DNA of 40,121 bases from Candidatus Dormiibacterota bacterium (lineage in GTDB: Bacteria; Chloroflexota; Dormibacteria; Aeolococcales; Aeolococcaceae), in assembly GCA_003153505.1 (NCBI GenBank), contig PLZA01000060.1, positions 1,568-41,688 on the forward strand, written 5' to 3'. Positions 28,056-37,348 of this stretch are shown piece by piece. The position numbers and the translations under genes are program-made. The stretch's first letter is position 1; the number at the start of each line of letters is the position of its first letter. The notes under the pieces are model-generated. The model had not been told where the DNA came from and ran no database searches. It saw only the letters and a program-made list of their open reading frames with translations.

Positions 28056-30923
28056 ATGAAGAGTCTAAATGCGATCGCGATACTGACGGCCATCGCCTGT
28101 GCAGGGTTTACGTCAACGTCGGCAAGTGCCCAGTCCACGGCAGGCGTTGGTGTTCGCGCGTTGCGGCTGGGTGCGGCATCGACCATTTCTCGAGAGCCTT
28201 CGCGCACTCCTGAACTGGCTGTCAGCGATCCTTCCGAGAGTCTATGGCCGAATCCCGACTTCTTGGAAGATGGGACGTGCGGATTCGACGTACTCGACAA
28301 CAGCAACGCCTGTAATCACGACGTAGTGCAAGCGACCAACAATGCTCGGACGATACTTGAAAGCCTTCCCGCACTCTCCTTGAGCTTGACCCCATATGAG
28401 GCGATGACGGTACCGGAGCAGCTTTTCGTGATTGCCAATGTGGAGCGCGTGGCCCGGGGCATTCCCCCGATCGCCGGGCTGACGACCCAGCTCGACACGC
28501 TCGCACAGGTGGGAGCCAATATCAATGATGATCCATCTTTCCCCGCAGGACTTACGGGTGGAGCGGTGTTAGTCAGCGGCGGCTCTAACTGGGCGGGGGG
28601 ATGGGTCAATCCCCTTGGAGCCAACTATGCCTGGATGTAGGACGACGGCTGCTGCAACTGGGGGCACCGCGACAACATCCTCGGCGGCTATGCGACTGCC
28701 AGCATCTGTAGCTCATGGGGGCTCCCTGGGGTCCAGAATTACATGGGCGCTGGATTCGTTGCAAGCGGTGCCGCGTATGGCACTTCGTTTGCGGAGATCT
28801 TTGTTGGAGCGTGTGGCGCTACCCCGACGGACGTGGTGTTCACCTGGCAGCAGGCGCTCCAGCTGTTCGCCCCCAGGATCAGTTCGGTGACCCCCGCGGG
28901 GGGTCCACTGACCGGTGGGCAGAGGGTCACCGTGACCGGGAGTGGGTTTCAGGCCGGGATGTCCGTGACTGTCGGCGGCACGACGGTGACGCCGACAGTG
29001 GTTTCTGCCACTTCGTTCACATTCATCACGCCAGCAGAGCCGGTGGGGTCGGTCCAGGTCCAGGTGACGACCTCGTTCGGTCCAAGTGCGCTGACCTCAG
29101 CTGACCGCTACACCTATGGCACGCTGCCGGTGATTACGTCGGTGGCGCCGGCCGCCGGTCTGGTGACGGGTGGCCAGACGGTCACCGTGACCGGGACCGG
29201 GTTCACGGCCGGCATGACCGCGACCATCGATGGCACTTCGGTGACGCCCTCAGGAGTTTCTGCCACCTCGTTCACCTTCACCACTCCGGCTGAGGCGGCA
29301 GGGACGGTCCAGGTTCAGGGGACCACCCTGATCGGTGCGAGTGCGCTCAGTCCGGCGGACGCATATACCTATGAGAGTGCGCCGGTGATCAGCGCGGTGA
29401 CCCCGTCAGCGGGTCCGGTGACGGGCGGTCAGGTGGTCACGGTGACCGGCAGCGGGTTCGTCGCCGGCATGACCGCGACCATCGGCGGGACGACGGTGAC
29501 GCCGTCGAGCATCACGGCGAGCTCGTTCACCTTCACCACGCCGGCGAAGAGCGCCGGGTACGACCAGGTCCAGGTGACCAATCTGGCGGGGGCGAGCGCG
29601 CTCACGCCGGCAGCCGGATACATCTATACGGGGCTTGGCAGCTTCGTCCCGGTGACCCCGTTCCGGATCGTGGACACGCGCTCGGGGCGCTGCGGGATCC
29701 ACACCTGTGGTGCGCTTGGGGCGGGGCAGACGCTCGCCCTCCAGATCACCGGGTACACGGACGCGCGCACCAGCGAGTCGGTCCCCGCCAACGCGACCGC
29801 GGTGGTGCTCAACGTGCTCGCCGTGAACGGTTCCTCGTCGAGCCTGCTCACCGTCTATCCGAGCGGGACCGGACGACCGCTGGCGTCGAACCTCAACTTC
29901 AACGCCCACGTGAACATCGCCAACCTGGTGACGGTCGCGCTCGGCCAAGCCGGCGTGTCCGACAGCCACCGTGAAGTCAACCTCTACAACGCCCTGGGGA
30001 CCGTCAACGTGGTGGTGGATGTCGAGGGGTATTTCGTGCCCCAGGCATCGAGCAACGCGGCGGGGGAGTTCCATTCGATTGCGCCACTGCGGGTCTGCGA
30101 CACGCGTGCCAAGCAGCCGGCCAACGGCTGCAACCTCGGGCACAGCACCGACAACCAGATCGGTCCAGGGCAGGTGCTCAAGGTGAATGTCAGCGGCATC
30201 CCGAGCGGGGTGGGCGGCTCGCCGGCGAGCATCCCCACCAATGGCAGCGCCGAGGCGGCCGTGCTCAACCTGACCGCGGTGGCGGGCACGCAAGCCACCT
30301 GGCTGAGTGTCTTCCCGACCCAGAGCAACGGCACCTGTCTGACCAGCGTACCGGCCTCGTCGACCATCAACGTGTCGGCAGGCGGGGTCCTGGCCAACCG
30401 GGTGATGGTGCCGCTCGGTCCCAGCCACAGCGGCGGGCCGGGCACCGATGTGTGCGTGTACAACGCGGCCGGGACCATCAATGTGATCCTGGATGCGGGC
30501 GGCTGGTTCGGATCGACCTTGGGCAGTCCGCCGACCGGCGCGCAGTATCAGGCGATCGGGCCGACCCGGATCTGCGACACCCGGAGCGGGACCGGCACCC
30601 TGTGCTCGGGGCACCAACTGACCTCGGGCGGCACCCTGCTGGTGGCGGTTGCCGGCGTGGGCGGGATCCCGGGGAGCGGGCCGGTGGCGATCATCGCCAA
30701 TCTCACCGCGGTGAGCGGCAGCCAGCCGACGTATCTCACCGTGTACCCGGCCGACGTGCCCTCGACGCCGAACGCCTCGGACGTCAACCTCAACCCCGGC
30801 ATGGCGTTGCCCAACCTGGTGGTGGTGGGCCTGGCGTCAGGCGCGCATGCAGGTGACACCAACCTCTTCAACGGGGCGGGGTCGATCAACGCCGTGCTCG
30901 ATGTCGACGGCTGGTTCCAATGA
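28056..30923 (+). pseudogene. secreted CAP-TIG-repeat surface protein interrupted by one TAG
   Basis: One frame runs for 955 codons except for a TAG at 28638 (codon 195). Before it: signal peptide MKSLNAIAILTAIACAGFTS...SASA, then a CAP/SCP-like domain start (VPEQLFVIANVERVARGIPP, GGSNWAGGWVNPLGANYAWM). Right after the TAG the CAP domain continues: DDGCCNWGHRDNILGGYATA, MGAGF, TSFAEIFVGACG. Then come three TIG/IPT domains (each about 82 residues, with VTPAGGPLTGGQRVTVTGSG-type starts and a final Y-x-Y) and three C-terminal units of about 110-150 residues with PFRIVDTRSG-like starts, VLNVLAVN and ends such as VVDVEGYF, VILDAGGWF and AVLDVDGWF. The TAG replaces a residue in the family's WM-x-DDG stretch. 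It is probably a cell-surface adhesin or wall protein; broken, read through, or misread at that base. Confidence 0.85.
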
Positions 30924-31014
30924 CCGCAACTGCCAGTCCCTCCGATGCCAACGCCGATGCCAATTGGGAGTCGCAACCAGTCGTGTCCTGACGGGCCAAC
31001 CGTGTCGTTTGTAT

Positions 31015-31395
31015 TCAGGAGACCGAGCTGGTCTTCCCTATTGGTCAGCCCATTGCCGCGAGCGGAAGTGCTGACGACAAAGCCGCCTCCTTCGTCGGCG
31101 ACCTCGACGGCGAGCTGATCACTGTCCTGCCGGAGGCGCACGACGGCGCTCGACGCCTGTAAGTACTTCTGAATGTTCTGCAGGGCTTCGAGAGAATGCA
31201 GAAATAGACCGCGGCTTCGGCGTCTTGCGGATACCGTCCGATGGCATCGGCCTCGATGGTGATTGGCAGGGTGGCCTGGCGCGCCTGCGCCTGGAGGGCA
31301 GTGGGCAGGCCCTTCTCAGCCAGGAGCGGAGGGTAGATGCCACGCGCACGGAGCTTGGCTGCGACGGTCGAAAAGCGTGGCTCCAAGGCGAGCAC
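31015..31395 (-). pseudogene. histidine kinase C-terminal remnant with frameshift
   Basis: The minus strand keeps the end of a NarL-partner-type histidine kinase. Frame one reads KLRARGIYPPLLAEKGLPTA, TLPITIEADAIGRYPQDAEA and AVYFCIL, matching the DHp-to-ATPase link (RGIYPPLL) and the pre-N box. Near 31190 the sense moves to another frame, reading EALQNIQKYLQASSAVVRLR with the N-box-like ALQNIQKY, then QLAVEVADEGGGFVVS and GNGLTNREDQLGLL. The phospho-His segment is missing and the G2 end is cut. It is a relic unrelated to the intact kinase at 5.7 kb. Confidence 0.7.
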
Positions 31396-31537
31396 GTCGG
31401 CCCCGCTGGCGTGGGGAGTAGGCCGAGCCGTGAAAGTAAGGCTCCATCCTCAGACGCAAGGTCACGACGCCGTAGGCTCCTTGTGACAAATCGCCGGCCT
31501 CCACTCTGGCATTGCGAGTCCCAGGGATGATCTCGGC

Positions 31538-32206
31538 ATGAGGGTCGCACCCGTCCGCTATCCGGACGCGTCACCAAGGCGTCGGCGACGAAAACACGGC
31601 CAGGGACTGGTCGAGTTCATGATCGTCGCGCCGGTCTTCTTCTTTGCCATCTTTGCGATGATCGACGGAGGCTTGCTGCTCTACAGCATCAACGCGGTGG
31701 ACCAGTCCACGACCATCGGCAGCAACTCGATCGCGGGACTCGGCCTGGCATCGAATGCTGACATCGCGTCGATCCAGAAGATGGCCACGGCAGGCTTGCA
31801 GACAACCTCTCTCGTCAAAGTCACCGAGATCGACGTCCAGGAGTTGGTGACCAATGCCACCAAAGACGGGTTCTCGGTGCACGCCGACGGCACGCCGCAG
31901 ATTCAGACAGGGTGCGCGGGCGGCCCAACGGGCGTCGACGGACCCAATGAATGCATTAACCGGTACACATTCAGCGGGTCGGCCGTCGTCGCGACGGACG
32001 CATGGAGCAGTTGCGCGTCGTCCTCGGGCGATCCGTCCCAGTGTCCGCCGTGGCCGCCGTCGGTTCGCAACGTTGTGAACGGGCTGAGTTCATTCGTTGC
32101 ATTGAAGATTTCCTATTCGTATCGCTTCTTCACCGACGTTGGAGGCAACTTCAACTTGACTGCGCTCAAGACGTTCCGGCTCGAACCCGAGACCAACGCC
32201 AGCTGA
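31538..32206 (+). CDS. TadE-family pseudopilin-like protein (first)
   Basis: This 222-residue protein has a basic leader and RRKHGQGLVEFMIVAPVFFF, the TadE-type hallmark (Gly, then Q-x-x-VEF and a hydrophobic helix) cleaved by the prepilin peptidase. The exported part has Cys pairs (TGCAGGPTG...NECINRY and SSCASSSGDPSQCPP) and ends with AALKISYSYRFF-like strands (FVALKISYSYRFFTDVGGNF). Such minor pseudopilins assist Tad/Flp pilus assembly. Its TGA overlaps the ATG of the next gene (TGATG at 32204-32208), so the genes form a coupled operon. The start is ATG 31538, with a weak ribosome site (GGGATGATC region). Confidence 0.85.
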   Translation: MRVAPVRYPDASPRRRRRKHGQGLVEFMIVAPVFFFAIFAMIDGGLLLYSINAVDQSTTIGSNSIAGLGLASNADIASIQKMATAGLQTTSLVKVTEIDVQELVTNATKDGFSVHADGTPQIQTGCAGGPTGVDGPNECINRYTFSGSAVVATDAWSSCASSSGDPSQCPPWPPSVRNVVNGLSSFVALKISYSYRFFTDVGGNFNLTALKTFRLEPETNAS

Positions 32207-32844
32207 TGAATCCAAGACAGCGTCGTCAGCGCGGCCAGTCCTTGGTGGAGTTCTGCTTCGTCCTGCCGATCCTGCTCGTGATGTTCATGGGCGTGTACAC
32301 CGCCGGCTCGTTCATCTCAGACATGGACGTTGCGGGTCAGGCGACGAGAGCGGGTGCTCGGCTCGGCGCCGAGGTGGCCAATTACGGGTACGGAACGGCG
32401 GCAGCACAGAGCGCGGCCTGCATGGGCGGGAGTACGACCAACCCCTGCGCGGTCGATCAGGACATCGTCACCAGCACGATGACGATCGCCAAAGGCTTGA
32501 CCAACGTCACGTCGTTTGATGAGATCGATATCTACAATCCGTGCAGCTCCGCAGGGGTCTGCACCAACTCGACGAGACTCTGCAGCGACCCGACCAACAT
32601 CAGCGGAAACTATGTGGCAGGCGTTGATCCCGTCGATGTGTACAAGCTGAGCGGTGGTGTGTGGACCCTGCAGGGGACCGCGGGATATACGCTCGACACG
32701 CGTACCCAGAATCATCCAAACGAGCTGGCAATCGGCGTGCGTCTGGTCTTCCACTTCCAGGCTGCGGCGCCCTTTAGTTTCTTCAATGTGCAGGCTGCGC
32801 AGTACGAGACCATGTGCTTCGCGCCATACGAGTCAGGAGGGTAG
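32206..32844 (+). CDS. TadE-family pseudopilin-like protein (second)
   Basis: This 212-residue protein starts at ATG 32206, coupled to the previous stop. MNPRQRRQRGQSLVEFCFVL, then PILLVMFMGVYTAGSFISDM, shows the same G-Q-x-x-VEF prepilin-type motif and helix. The exported domain has several Cys (AACMGGSTTNPCAVDQD, NPCSSAGVC, RLCSDPTN, ETMCFAPY), many likely disulfide-bonded. It differs from the first TadE-like protein beyond the leader. A complete Tad system usually has TadE and TadF as a minor-pseudopilin pair, and these two plausibly fill those places. Confidence 0.85.
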   Translation: MNPRQRRQRGQSLVEFCFVLPILLVMFMGVYTAGSFISDMDVAGQATRAGARLGAEVANYGYGTAAAQSAACMGGSTTNPCAVDQDIVTSTMTIAKGLTNVTSFDEIDIYNPCSSAGVCTNSTRLCSDPTNISGNYVAGVDPVDVYKLSGGVWTLQGTAGYTLDTRTQNHPNELAIGVRLVFHFQAAAPFSFFNVQAAQYETMCFAPYESGG

Positions 32845-32846
32845 TG

Positions 32847-34796
32847 ATGAGCGTACAGAACGCCGGCGTGGCACGCAGAGGGCGCCGTGCCGCCAAGGGC
32901 CAGGTCATGGCGATCTTCGCGTTGATCGCGGTGCTCCTCTTCGCGGTCACGGGCCTCGCGGTGGACGCCGGGCTCTCGTACCTTTCGTACAACGGCGCTG
33001 AACGCGCGGCCGCGGCAGGCGCACTCGCGGGCGTCCCGTACATGCCCGGCGGATTTGGTGGGACCGGTTGCGCGAGTGGCGCGGCTGACGCGGCGGTATG
33101 CGCGGCGACCGCCCGCGACGGGTTCGCCAACGGGAGCATCATCAACGGCCTCCCGGTCAGCGTGACGGTCTCCCGGTACCCCGTCGGTTGCACAGGATCC
33201 GCCTGCTCGGCCAACAAGCTCAACGTGACGGTCAAGGCATATGTCCAGTCCACATTTCTGCGGATTCTCGGATTCGGGGCCCACCCAGTCACGGCGTCCG
33301 ACACCGCGTTCTATCTCCCCCCGATCGCGCTCGGCCAGCCTGGAGCGCAGCTCGGAAGCACAGAGAGCGCACTCGGCACCGGCGGTAACTACTATTTCCT
33401 TCGTTCGGAGGGGTATGGCAACGATCGTTCAGAGGGTGACGCATATGACCCCAATAATGTCAACACCACCGCCGCATGCACTGTGGGCGGCGAGACCACC
33501 GCGGGATACGGAACGTCGACCGACGTCCACGCGCTGAGCGCAAACCTTGGAAGCGACGTCACTGACGCCACGCTGACCGTCGCGGGCGTGAACGTCCTCC
33601 CCGAACGCGGTGGGTACAACTTCTCGGTCGCGGTGCCGAGCACGGTCCCTGCAGGGTACGTCCAGGTCTACAACCCTGCCTTTGCTCCCGACAATGGGTT
33701 CAACCCGTCGGGCGGCAGCTACAACATGCACGAGCAGGACACAAGCTTCACCGGGAACTCCTACACAGACCAGTACTCTGCGATGGAATACACCCTCTTC
33801 AAGGTCAACGACATCTTTGACCACACCAAGGACACGCCGCTCAGCCAGGTCATCGTCGATCCGCTGAACGTCACGACCTCGGGTGGCGCGGTCACCTCCA
33901 TTGTCGATGTGCGCAATGGCAAGACCATACCCGCCGGGGCGGTCTTCAACTACGTGGTCAACAACATCTACCACGGGTGGATGGACGTCGGGACGCCGCC
34001 CGTTAACTCGACCAAGTGGACGGTGGGAGGGATCACTTATAACGTCCTCCACGTCGCCAAGTCGCTTGTAGCGGGCTCGCTCGCTCCCGGGTCCTACCGT
34101 CTCCGCGTCGACATGCTCGATTGGCAGGGTCTGCGCCCCGGCGATGATGCGGCCGCGTCGCCCTGCTCCCGGGCCCACAAGGGGTACTCGCTCCAGCTGG
34201 CGGTAGCGGGGGGGGCGCAGTGCGCAGACCCGGGCTGCCAGGTATCGGCGCTCAATGAGCTCGCTGTATACACGCCGATCTCATCGTCTGGATCGGGCTT
34301 TTCCGTCCCCCTCTTCAACCTTCCCAATGACTACGCCGGCCAGACGATCAACTTCTACATCTACGATGTCGGCGACGTCGGCGGCAGCAACCAGATTTCT
34401 ATCCTCAATCCCGACACGCAGAGTTGCAGTCCAAACCCGGCACCGTGCCTGCTGACGGCGTCGTCGGGGGTCCCTGTCTTCGACCTGGGGATAAACAGGA
34501 ACACACCTCCAACGCCGAGCTTGGCGGTCAATACAGTTGACTCGTGCGCCAGCACGCCGGTTCAGCCCGTCACCACCCAGGCGCTCATCAACACGGACGA
34601 AACCAATAGCTGCGCGGGCCACGCTTCACCCAACATCTTCAATGGACGTTGGGTGCTGTTCCAGTTGCAGATCCCCTCGAACTACGCGGCAGGCAATGGC
34701 GGGTGGTGGAACCTGCACTACACTGTCAACGGCACAGCGACCGACACCTTCACGGTGGTCGTCAACTACGCGAGCACGCCGGTCCATCTCCTATAG
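32847..34796 (+). CDS. TadG-like Flp pilus-assembly protein
   Basis: This protein of about 649 residues starts at ATG 32847 behind AGGAGG (32835-32840), two bases after the previous stop. The N terminus has ARRGRRAAKGQVMAIFALIA and a membrane helix with AVTGLAVDAGLSYLSYNGAE, the pattern of the TadE/TadG-like N-terminal segment (D-A-G-x-x-Y...A-A-x-A-G-A-L). The long exported part is Gly/Thr/Asn-rich with beta character, including YNFSVAVPSTVPAGYVQVYN and FYIYDVGDVGGSNQISILNP. TadG proteins are anchored in the envelope and needed for adherence in Tad systems. It lacks an obvious von Willebrand A MIDAS motif, so adhesion by that route is not supported. Confidence 0.8.
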   Translation: MSVQNAGVARRGRRAAKGQVMAIFALIAVLLFAVTGLAVDAGLSYLSYNGAERAAAAGALAGVPYMPGGFGGTGCASGAADAAVCAATARDGFANGSIINGLPVSVTVSRYPVGCTGSACSANKLNVTVKAYVQSTFLRILGFGAHPVTASDTAFYLPPIALGQPGAQLGSTESALGTGGNYYFLRSEGYGNDRSEGDAYDPNNVNTTAACTVGGETTAGYGTSTDVHALSANLGSDVTDATLTVAGVNVLPERGGYNFSVAVPSTVPAGYVQVYNPAFAPDNGFNPSGGSYNMHEQDTSFTGNSYTDQYSAMEYTLFKVNDIFDHTKDTPLSQVIVDPLNVTTSGGAVTSIVDVRNGKTIPAGAVFNYVVNNIYHGWMDVGTPPVNSTKWTVGGITYNVLHVAKSLVAGSLAPGSYRLRVDMLDWQGLRPGDDAAASPCSRAHKGYSLQLAVAGGAQCADPGCQVSALNELAVYTPISSSGSGFSVPLFNLPNDYAGQTINFYIYDVGDVGGSNQISILNPDTQSCSPNPAPCLLTASSGVPVFDLGINRNTPPTPSLAVNTVDSCASTPVQPVTTQALINTDETNSCAGHASPNIFNGRWVLFQLQIPSNYAAGNGGWWNLHYTVNGTATDTFTVVVNYASTPVHLL

Positions 34797-34938
34797 CTCC
34801 GCATAGACGGCGCGTCTCGAGCCTCAACACGGGGCGGCGCGTTCCGTTGTAGACGTACCATGCGGCGAAACCCCCGTCCTCCGTTTCCGATTCCGCAGAT
34901 CAGTAACTCTGCGGGGACTAGTGCTTTTCTGCTGATTG

Positions 34939-35253
34939 ATGGCCCTTCCTGCAAAACCACGCTATTTCGCGCGCTACCGCCAAGGGAGCATGTTGGAGGT
35001 GGAGCTCAATCCCGAGCCAAGCGCCGGGGAGTCTCGCCAAACGGAGATTGATCAGCTCGCGGCTGGGATCATCGGAGTCGTTGCCAAGACCGCAGACCTA
35101 TCCAGCGCTGGCGACGACATCATGGGGGAAGATCCAGGCGGTCATGCGCGACCCAGTCCAATCAGCTCCCGCTGCATGACGGAGCTGGCGCCTTCTGCCC
35201 CGGTCACCTCTGCATCGCGCCGCCGGGCGGCCATGCGAAAGGGTTCGCGTTGA
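34939..35253 (+). CDS. possible small protein, unrecognised
   Basis: ATG 34939 (or TTG 34936) opens a frame of about 104 codons: MALPAKPRYFARYRQGSMLE, VELNPEPSAGESRQTEIDQL, AAGIIGVVAKTADLSSAGDD. The first 60 residues look protein-like; the rest (HARPSPISSRCMTELAPSAP) does not. It may be the start of a gene with a lost ending. No family is recognised and no ribosome site is clear. The 220 bases after it hold nothing I can identify. Confidence 0.3.
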   Translation: MALPAKPRYFARYRQGSMLEVELNPEPSAGESRQTEIDQLAAGIIGVVAKTADLSSAGDDIMGEDPGGHARPSPISSRCMTELAPSAPVTSASRRRAAMRKGSR

Positions 35254-35475
35254 TCGGGCGACAGGAAGCCTGGTCAAAGCCTGCGGCTTGACGCCTGCGG
35301 CCGTGGTGCAGCCCGTGACGGAATGGCGACATGGGTTGGTGCGGTCAGCTTCCGAAGCGATTGTCGGCGGTGAGGACGTGCACGAAAGCGCCCTGGTGGC
35401 GGTCAGATCTTCGCGAGGCTGATTTCAGGGCAGGCACGGCGTTTGGCAGGGCTAGAGCGTCTGGTGACAACCAAC

Positions 35476-36096
35476 TCACTGACTGGCACTAGGTTTCCAG
35501 GACAGGTTCAAGATCACGGTCAGGAGAATGCGCTCCTCGAGAGCCATAGCGTTGGGCCACGATGCGAGACCGACACAGATTTCGCGGTCAAGCTCGTACG
35601 CGAAGCTCAGGTGGACCCCGAAGATGTCGTCGGTGAGGCTCGGGTCGCGGAGGATTGCGGCCCACGTCTCGGGCGGCGGCATGTCCGGAGGGCGAGCCCG
35701 ACCGCGCCACGGGGCGGCACCTGGCCAACGCGACGGTTCGCCATGCTCCTCGGCCCATTCGTTCCAGAGCCGGACGATCGCTCGCATTTTCCGTCGTGGG
35801 TCCTCGATTGATGCGCTCGCCAAGGCGATCATCGCCTCACGGATAAGCTGGTTCGGGACCGGGAACATGAAGTAATCGCTCCGCAGAACCAGCACCCGCC
35901 GATGGAGTGGCCGTGCCTCCCTCGCAGCTTCGCTTATGCGGACTAAGAGGCCAACGGTCTCAGGTGCCCACCGGCCATCTTCGCGTGGTCGGATCAGACC
36001 CCAGCGAACGTATGAACGGAAGTGGCGGATGGTCGCGGCGGCCCCAAGAAGGTGCGCCTCTTTACAAACCCTCTCGGTAGTCCAGTAGTGGTCCAC
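35476..36096 (-). CDS. MerR-like DNA-binding protein, otherwise unknown
   Basis: This 206-residue protein starts at GTG 36096. The N-terminal 55 residues look like a MerR-type winged helix: YWTTERVCKEAHLLGAAATI, RHFRSYVRWGLIRPREDGRW, APETVGLLVRI, where the conserved Y-x-R-W-G-L-I...G-R-W/Y wing is clear. The rest is a helical domain with EARPLHRRVLVLRSDYFMFP, RRKMRAIVRLWNEWAEEHGE and SLTDDIFGVHLSFAYELDRE. No metal-binding Cys of classical MerR proteins is present. It stands alone near the right-hand mobile region. A regulator role is inferred from the wing. Confidence 0.6.
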   Translation of the reverse strand: MDHYWTTERVCKEAHLLGAAATIRHFRSYVRWGLIRPREDGRWAPETVGLLVRISEAAREARPLHRRVLVLRSDYFMFPVPNQLIREAMIALASASIEDPRRKMRAIVRLWNEWAEEHGEPSRWPGAAPWRGRARPPDMPPPETWAAILRDPSLTDDIFGVHLSFAYELDREICVGLASWPNAMALEERILLTVILNLSWKPSASQ

Positions 36097-36510
36097 AACC
36101 GAAGCTCAGAGTGAACGCGTCGGAGGCGCTGGGATCGGCGTCTGCACCAACGTGTGATGTTACCTGGACGTCAGGGCGGACGAATCTGAAGCGCTCGGAA
36201 GGAGCGTGTCCAGCGAACGGTTGCTGTCGGTCGGATAGGACGAAGCGTATTCAGGAGACGGTCCCAGACGGGCCCAGCCAGGCTACGTACGCCTTCTGGA
36301 AATGCCGTATTCCGGGTAACTGGAATCGAGCGGCTGCTACGCCGGTCTGGGTGAGCATTCACCGCGATGGCACCGGTTGACGCCTGGTCCTGCGCGCCGT
36401 ACAGTTCTGTCTCGACGTATCCACCGTGCTCCATCGGTATCTCTACACCCGAAGGCGTTGTCCATATCGGGTCAAGGATTCCTCCATCGAGTTCAGAACG
36501 GGGCGTCGCC
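36097..36510. other. spacer with one doubtful minus-strand frame
   Basis: A minus-strand frame at 36171-36521 contains SELDGGILDPIWTTPSGVEI and PMEHGGYVETELYGAQDQAS, which look protein-like, followed by weaker Arg/Pro-rich sequence. It begins at the tRNA relic, has no ribosome site, and is not recognised. I do not call it a gene with confidence. Confidence 0.3.
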
Positions 36511-36566
36511 GGGAAGAGCACCTTGGTAAGGCATAAGCCGTGAGTTCAATCCTCACCTTGGGCTCC
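36511..36566 (+). pseudogene. tRNA-Thr(GGT)-like 3' relic
   Basis: GAAGAGCACCTTGGTAAGG contains the end of a D arm (GAGC) and an anticodon loop TTGGTAA with anticodon GGT. A shortened variable part and a perfect T arm follow: GTGAG-TTCAATC-CTCAC (36540-36555). Then comes CTTGGGCTCC, an acceptor 3' strand. The anticodon stem has lost bases and no matching 5' acceptor is seen. It is best read as a damaged tRNA or the 3' tRNA piece left at an element attachment site. Confidence 0.55.
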
Positions 36567-36954
36567 GCACGGTTGCAGTCCCAGTGGTGAGTCTGATGCG
36601 CAGCGGGCGTCCATAATCCACCTCAGCGAGAGCGGCACGCACCAACACCGGGGCGAGGTAGTTCGCGATCGCACGCTTGATCACATGCTTCTTTAGTGCC
36701 CCGTCGAGGGTTTGCGGATCTCCCACGACGTTGTAGCCGCTACCCACCTCAATCCATTGGTATCGGGGAAGGTCATCGAGGGCGGCGGTGAGCTGTTCCC
36801 ATCGCACGACAGTTCGGCTCTGCTGCTTGCCGACGAGCAGTACCAGCGTGGTGTCATTGATCGCTCCGACCAGGAAGGGCACGCGACCGGCGTAGGTCAG
36901 CAGCTGCTGTCCGGGGGACAGGGTCATGCGAATTGCAATCTCTACTTCATCCAT
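36553..36954 (-). CDS. hypothetical protein ending inside the tRNA relic
   Basis: This protein of 133 residues starts at ATG 36954, with TGAGGAA upstream in its leader. It reads MDEVEIAIRMTLSPGQQLLT, YAGRVPFLVGAINDTTLVLL, VGKQQSRTVVRWEQLTAALD, WIEVGSGYNVVGDPQTLDGA, then a helical stretch NYLAPVLVRAALAEVDYGRP. It has a compact alpha/beta character with no Cys or membrane segment. The C-terminal codons overlap the T arm of the tRNA relic, so the native end may have been replaced when the element joined the tRNA. No family is recognised. It looks intact otherwise. Confidence 0.6.
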   Translation of the reverse strand: MDEVEIAIRMTLSPGQQLLTYAGRVPFLVGAINDTTLVLLVGKQQSRTVVRWEQLTAALDDLPRYQWIEVGSGYNVVGDPQTLDGALKKHVIKRAIANYLAPVLVRAALAEVDYGRPLRIRLTTGTATVRSPR

Positions 36955-37071
36955 CGTCCATTCCTCATTGAGATCTCCGCGCGCACTAACAGCCAAATGC
37001 TGTCAGCCAGCGCGGGTGACCTCAACGGTAGGACTGCCGGCTTCGTCCCTGTTGCTTGAAGTCGAAAAAGT

Positions 37072-37121
37072 GAGACCCCCAGCCACGGCCAGGGGTCTCG
37101 TCAGGAAGGGAATGAGTTTCA
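37072..37121 (+). repeat. repeat B, copy 2
   Basis: GAGACCCC (37072-37079) and GGGGTCTC (37092-37099) form a perfect eight-base stem with a 12-base loop. AGGAAGGGAATGAGTTTCA (37103-37121) follows. This mirrors 19217-19270. The ATG of this block opens a 14-codon frame (MSFKNRTWRRLVLP). As at 19 kb, a copy of repeat A lies a few hundred bases downstream. Confidence 0.75.
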
Positions 37122-37348
37122 AAAATCGAACTTGGCGACGCCTCGTCCTTCCATAGCGTATGCGCGATGTTGCGGGAGCATACGTTAGTTGTGATCGTTC
37201 TTGTTAGATCGAACATCTGTTGCCGGCTCACCTAGCAGGCGGGAGGTGGCGACATAACCGCCTCCAAGATCGCCGTCTGGAAGGACTTCGCTGAAGAGCG
37301 GGGTTGCCGGTAAATTGCAGAGGCATAGCGCGTGGCCGCGCGAGGGCG

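Noticed and set aside
28914..29640. Tandem DNA repeat or CRISPR-like array
   Set aside because: The periodic similarity comes from three diverged TIG protein domains; units are about 245 bases and differ throughout.
29406..30617. 400-codon minus-strand frame
   Set aside because: It is antisense to the TIG and C-terminal repeat region; its composition is Arg/Gly/His-rich.
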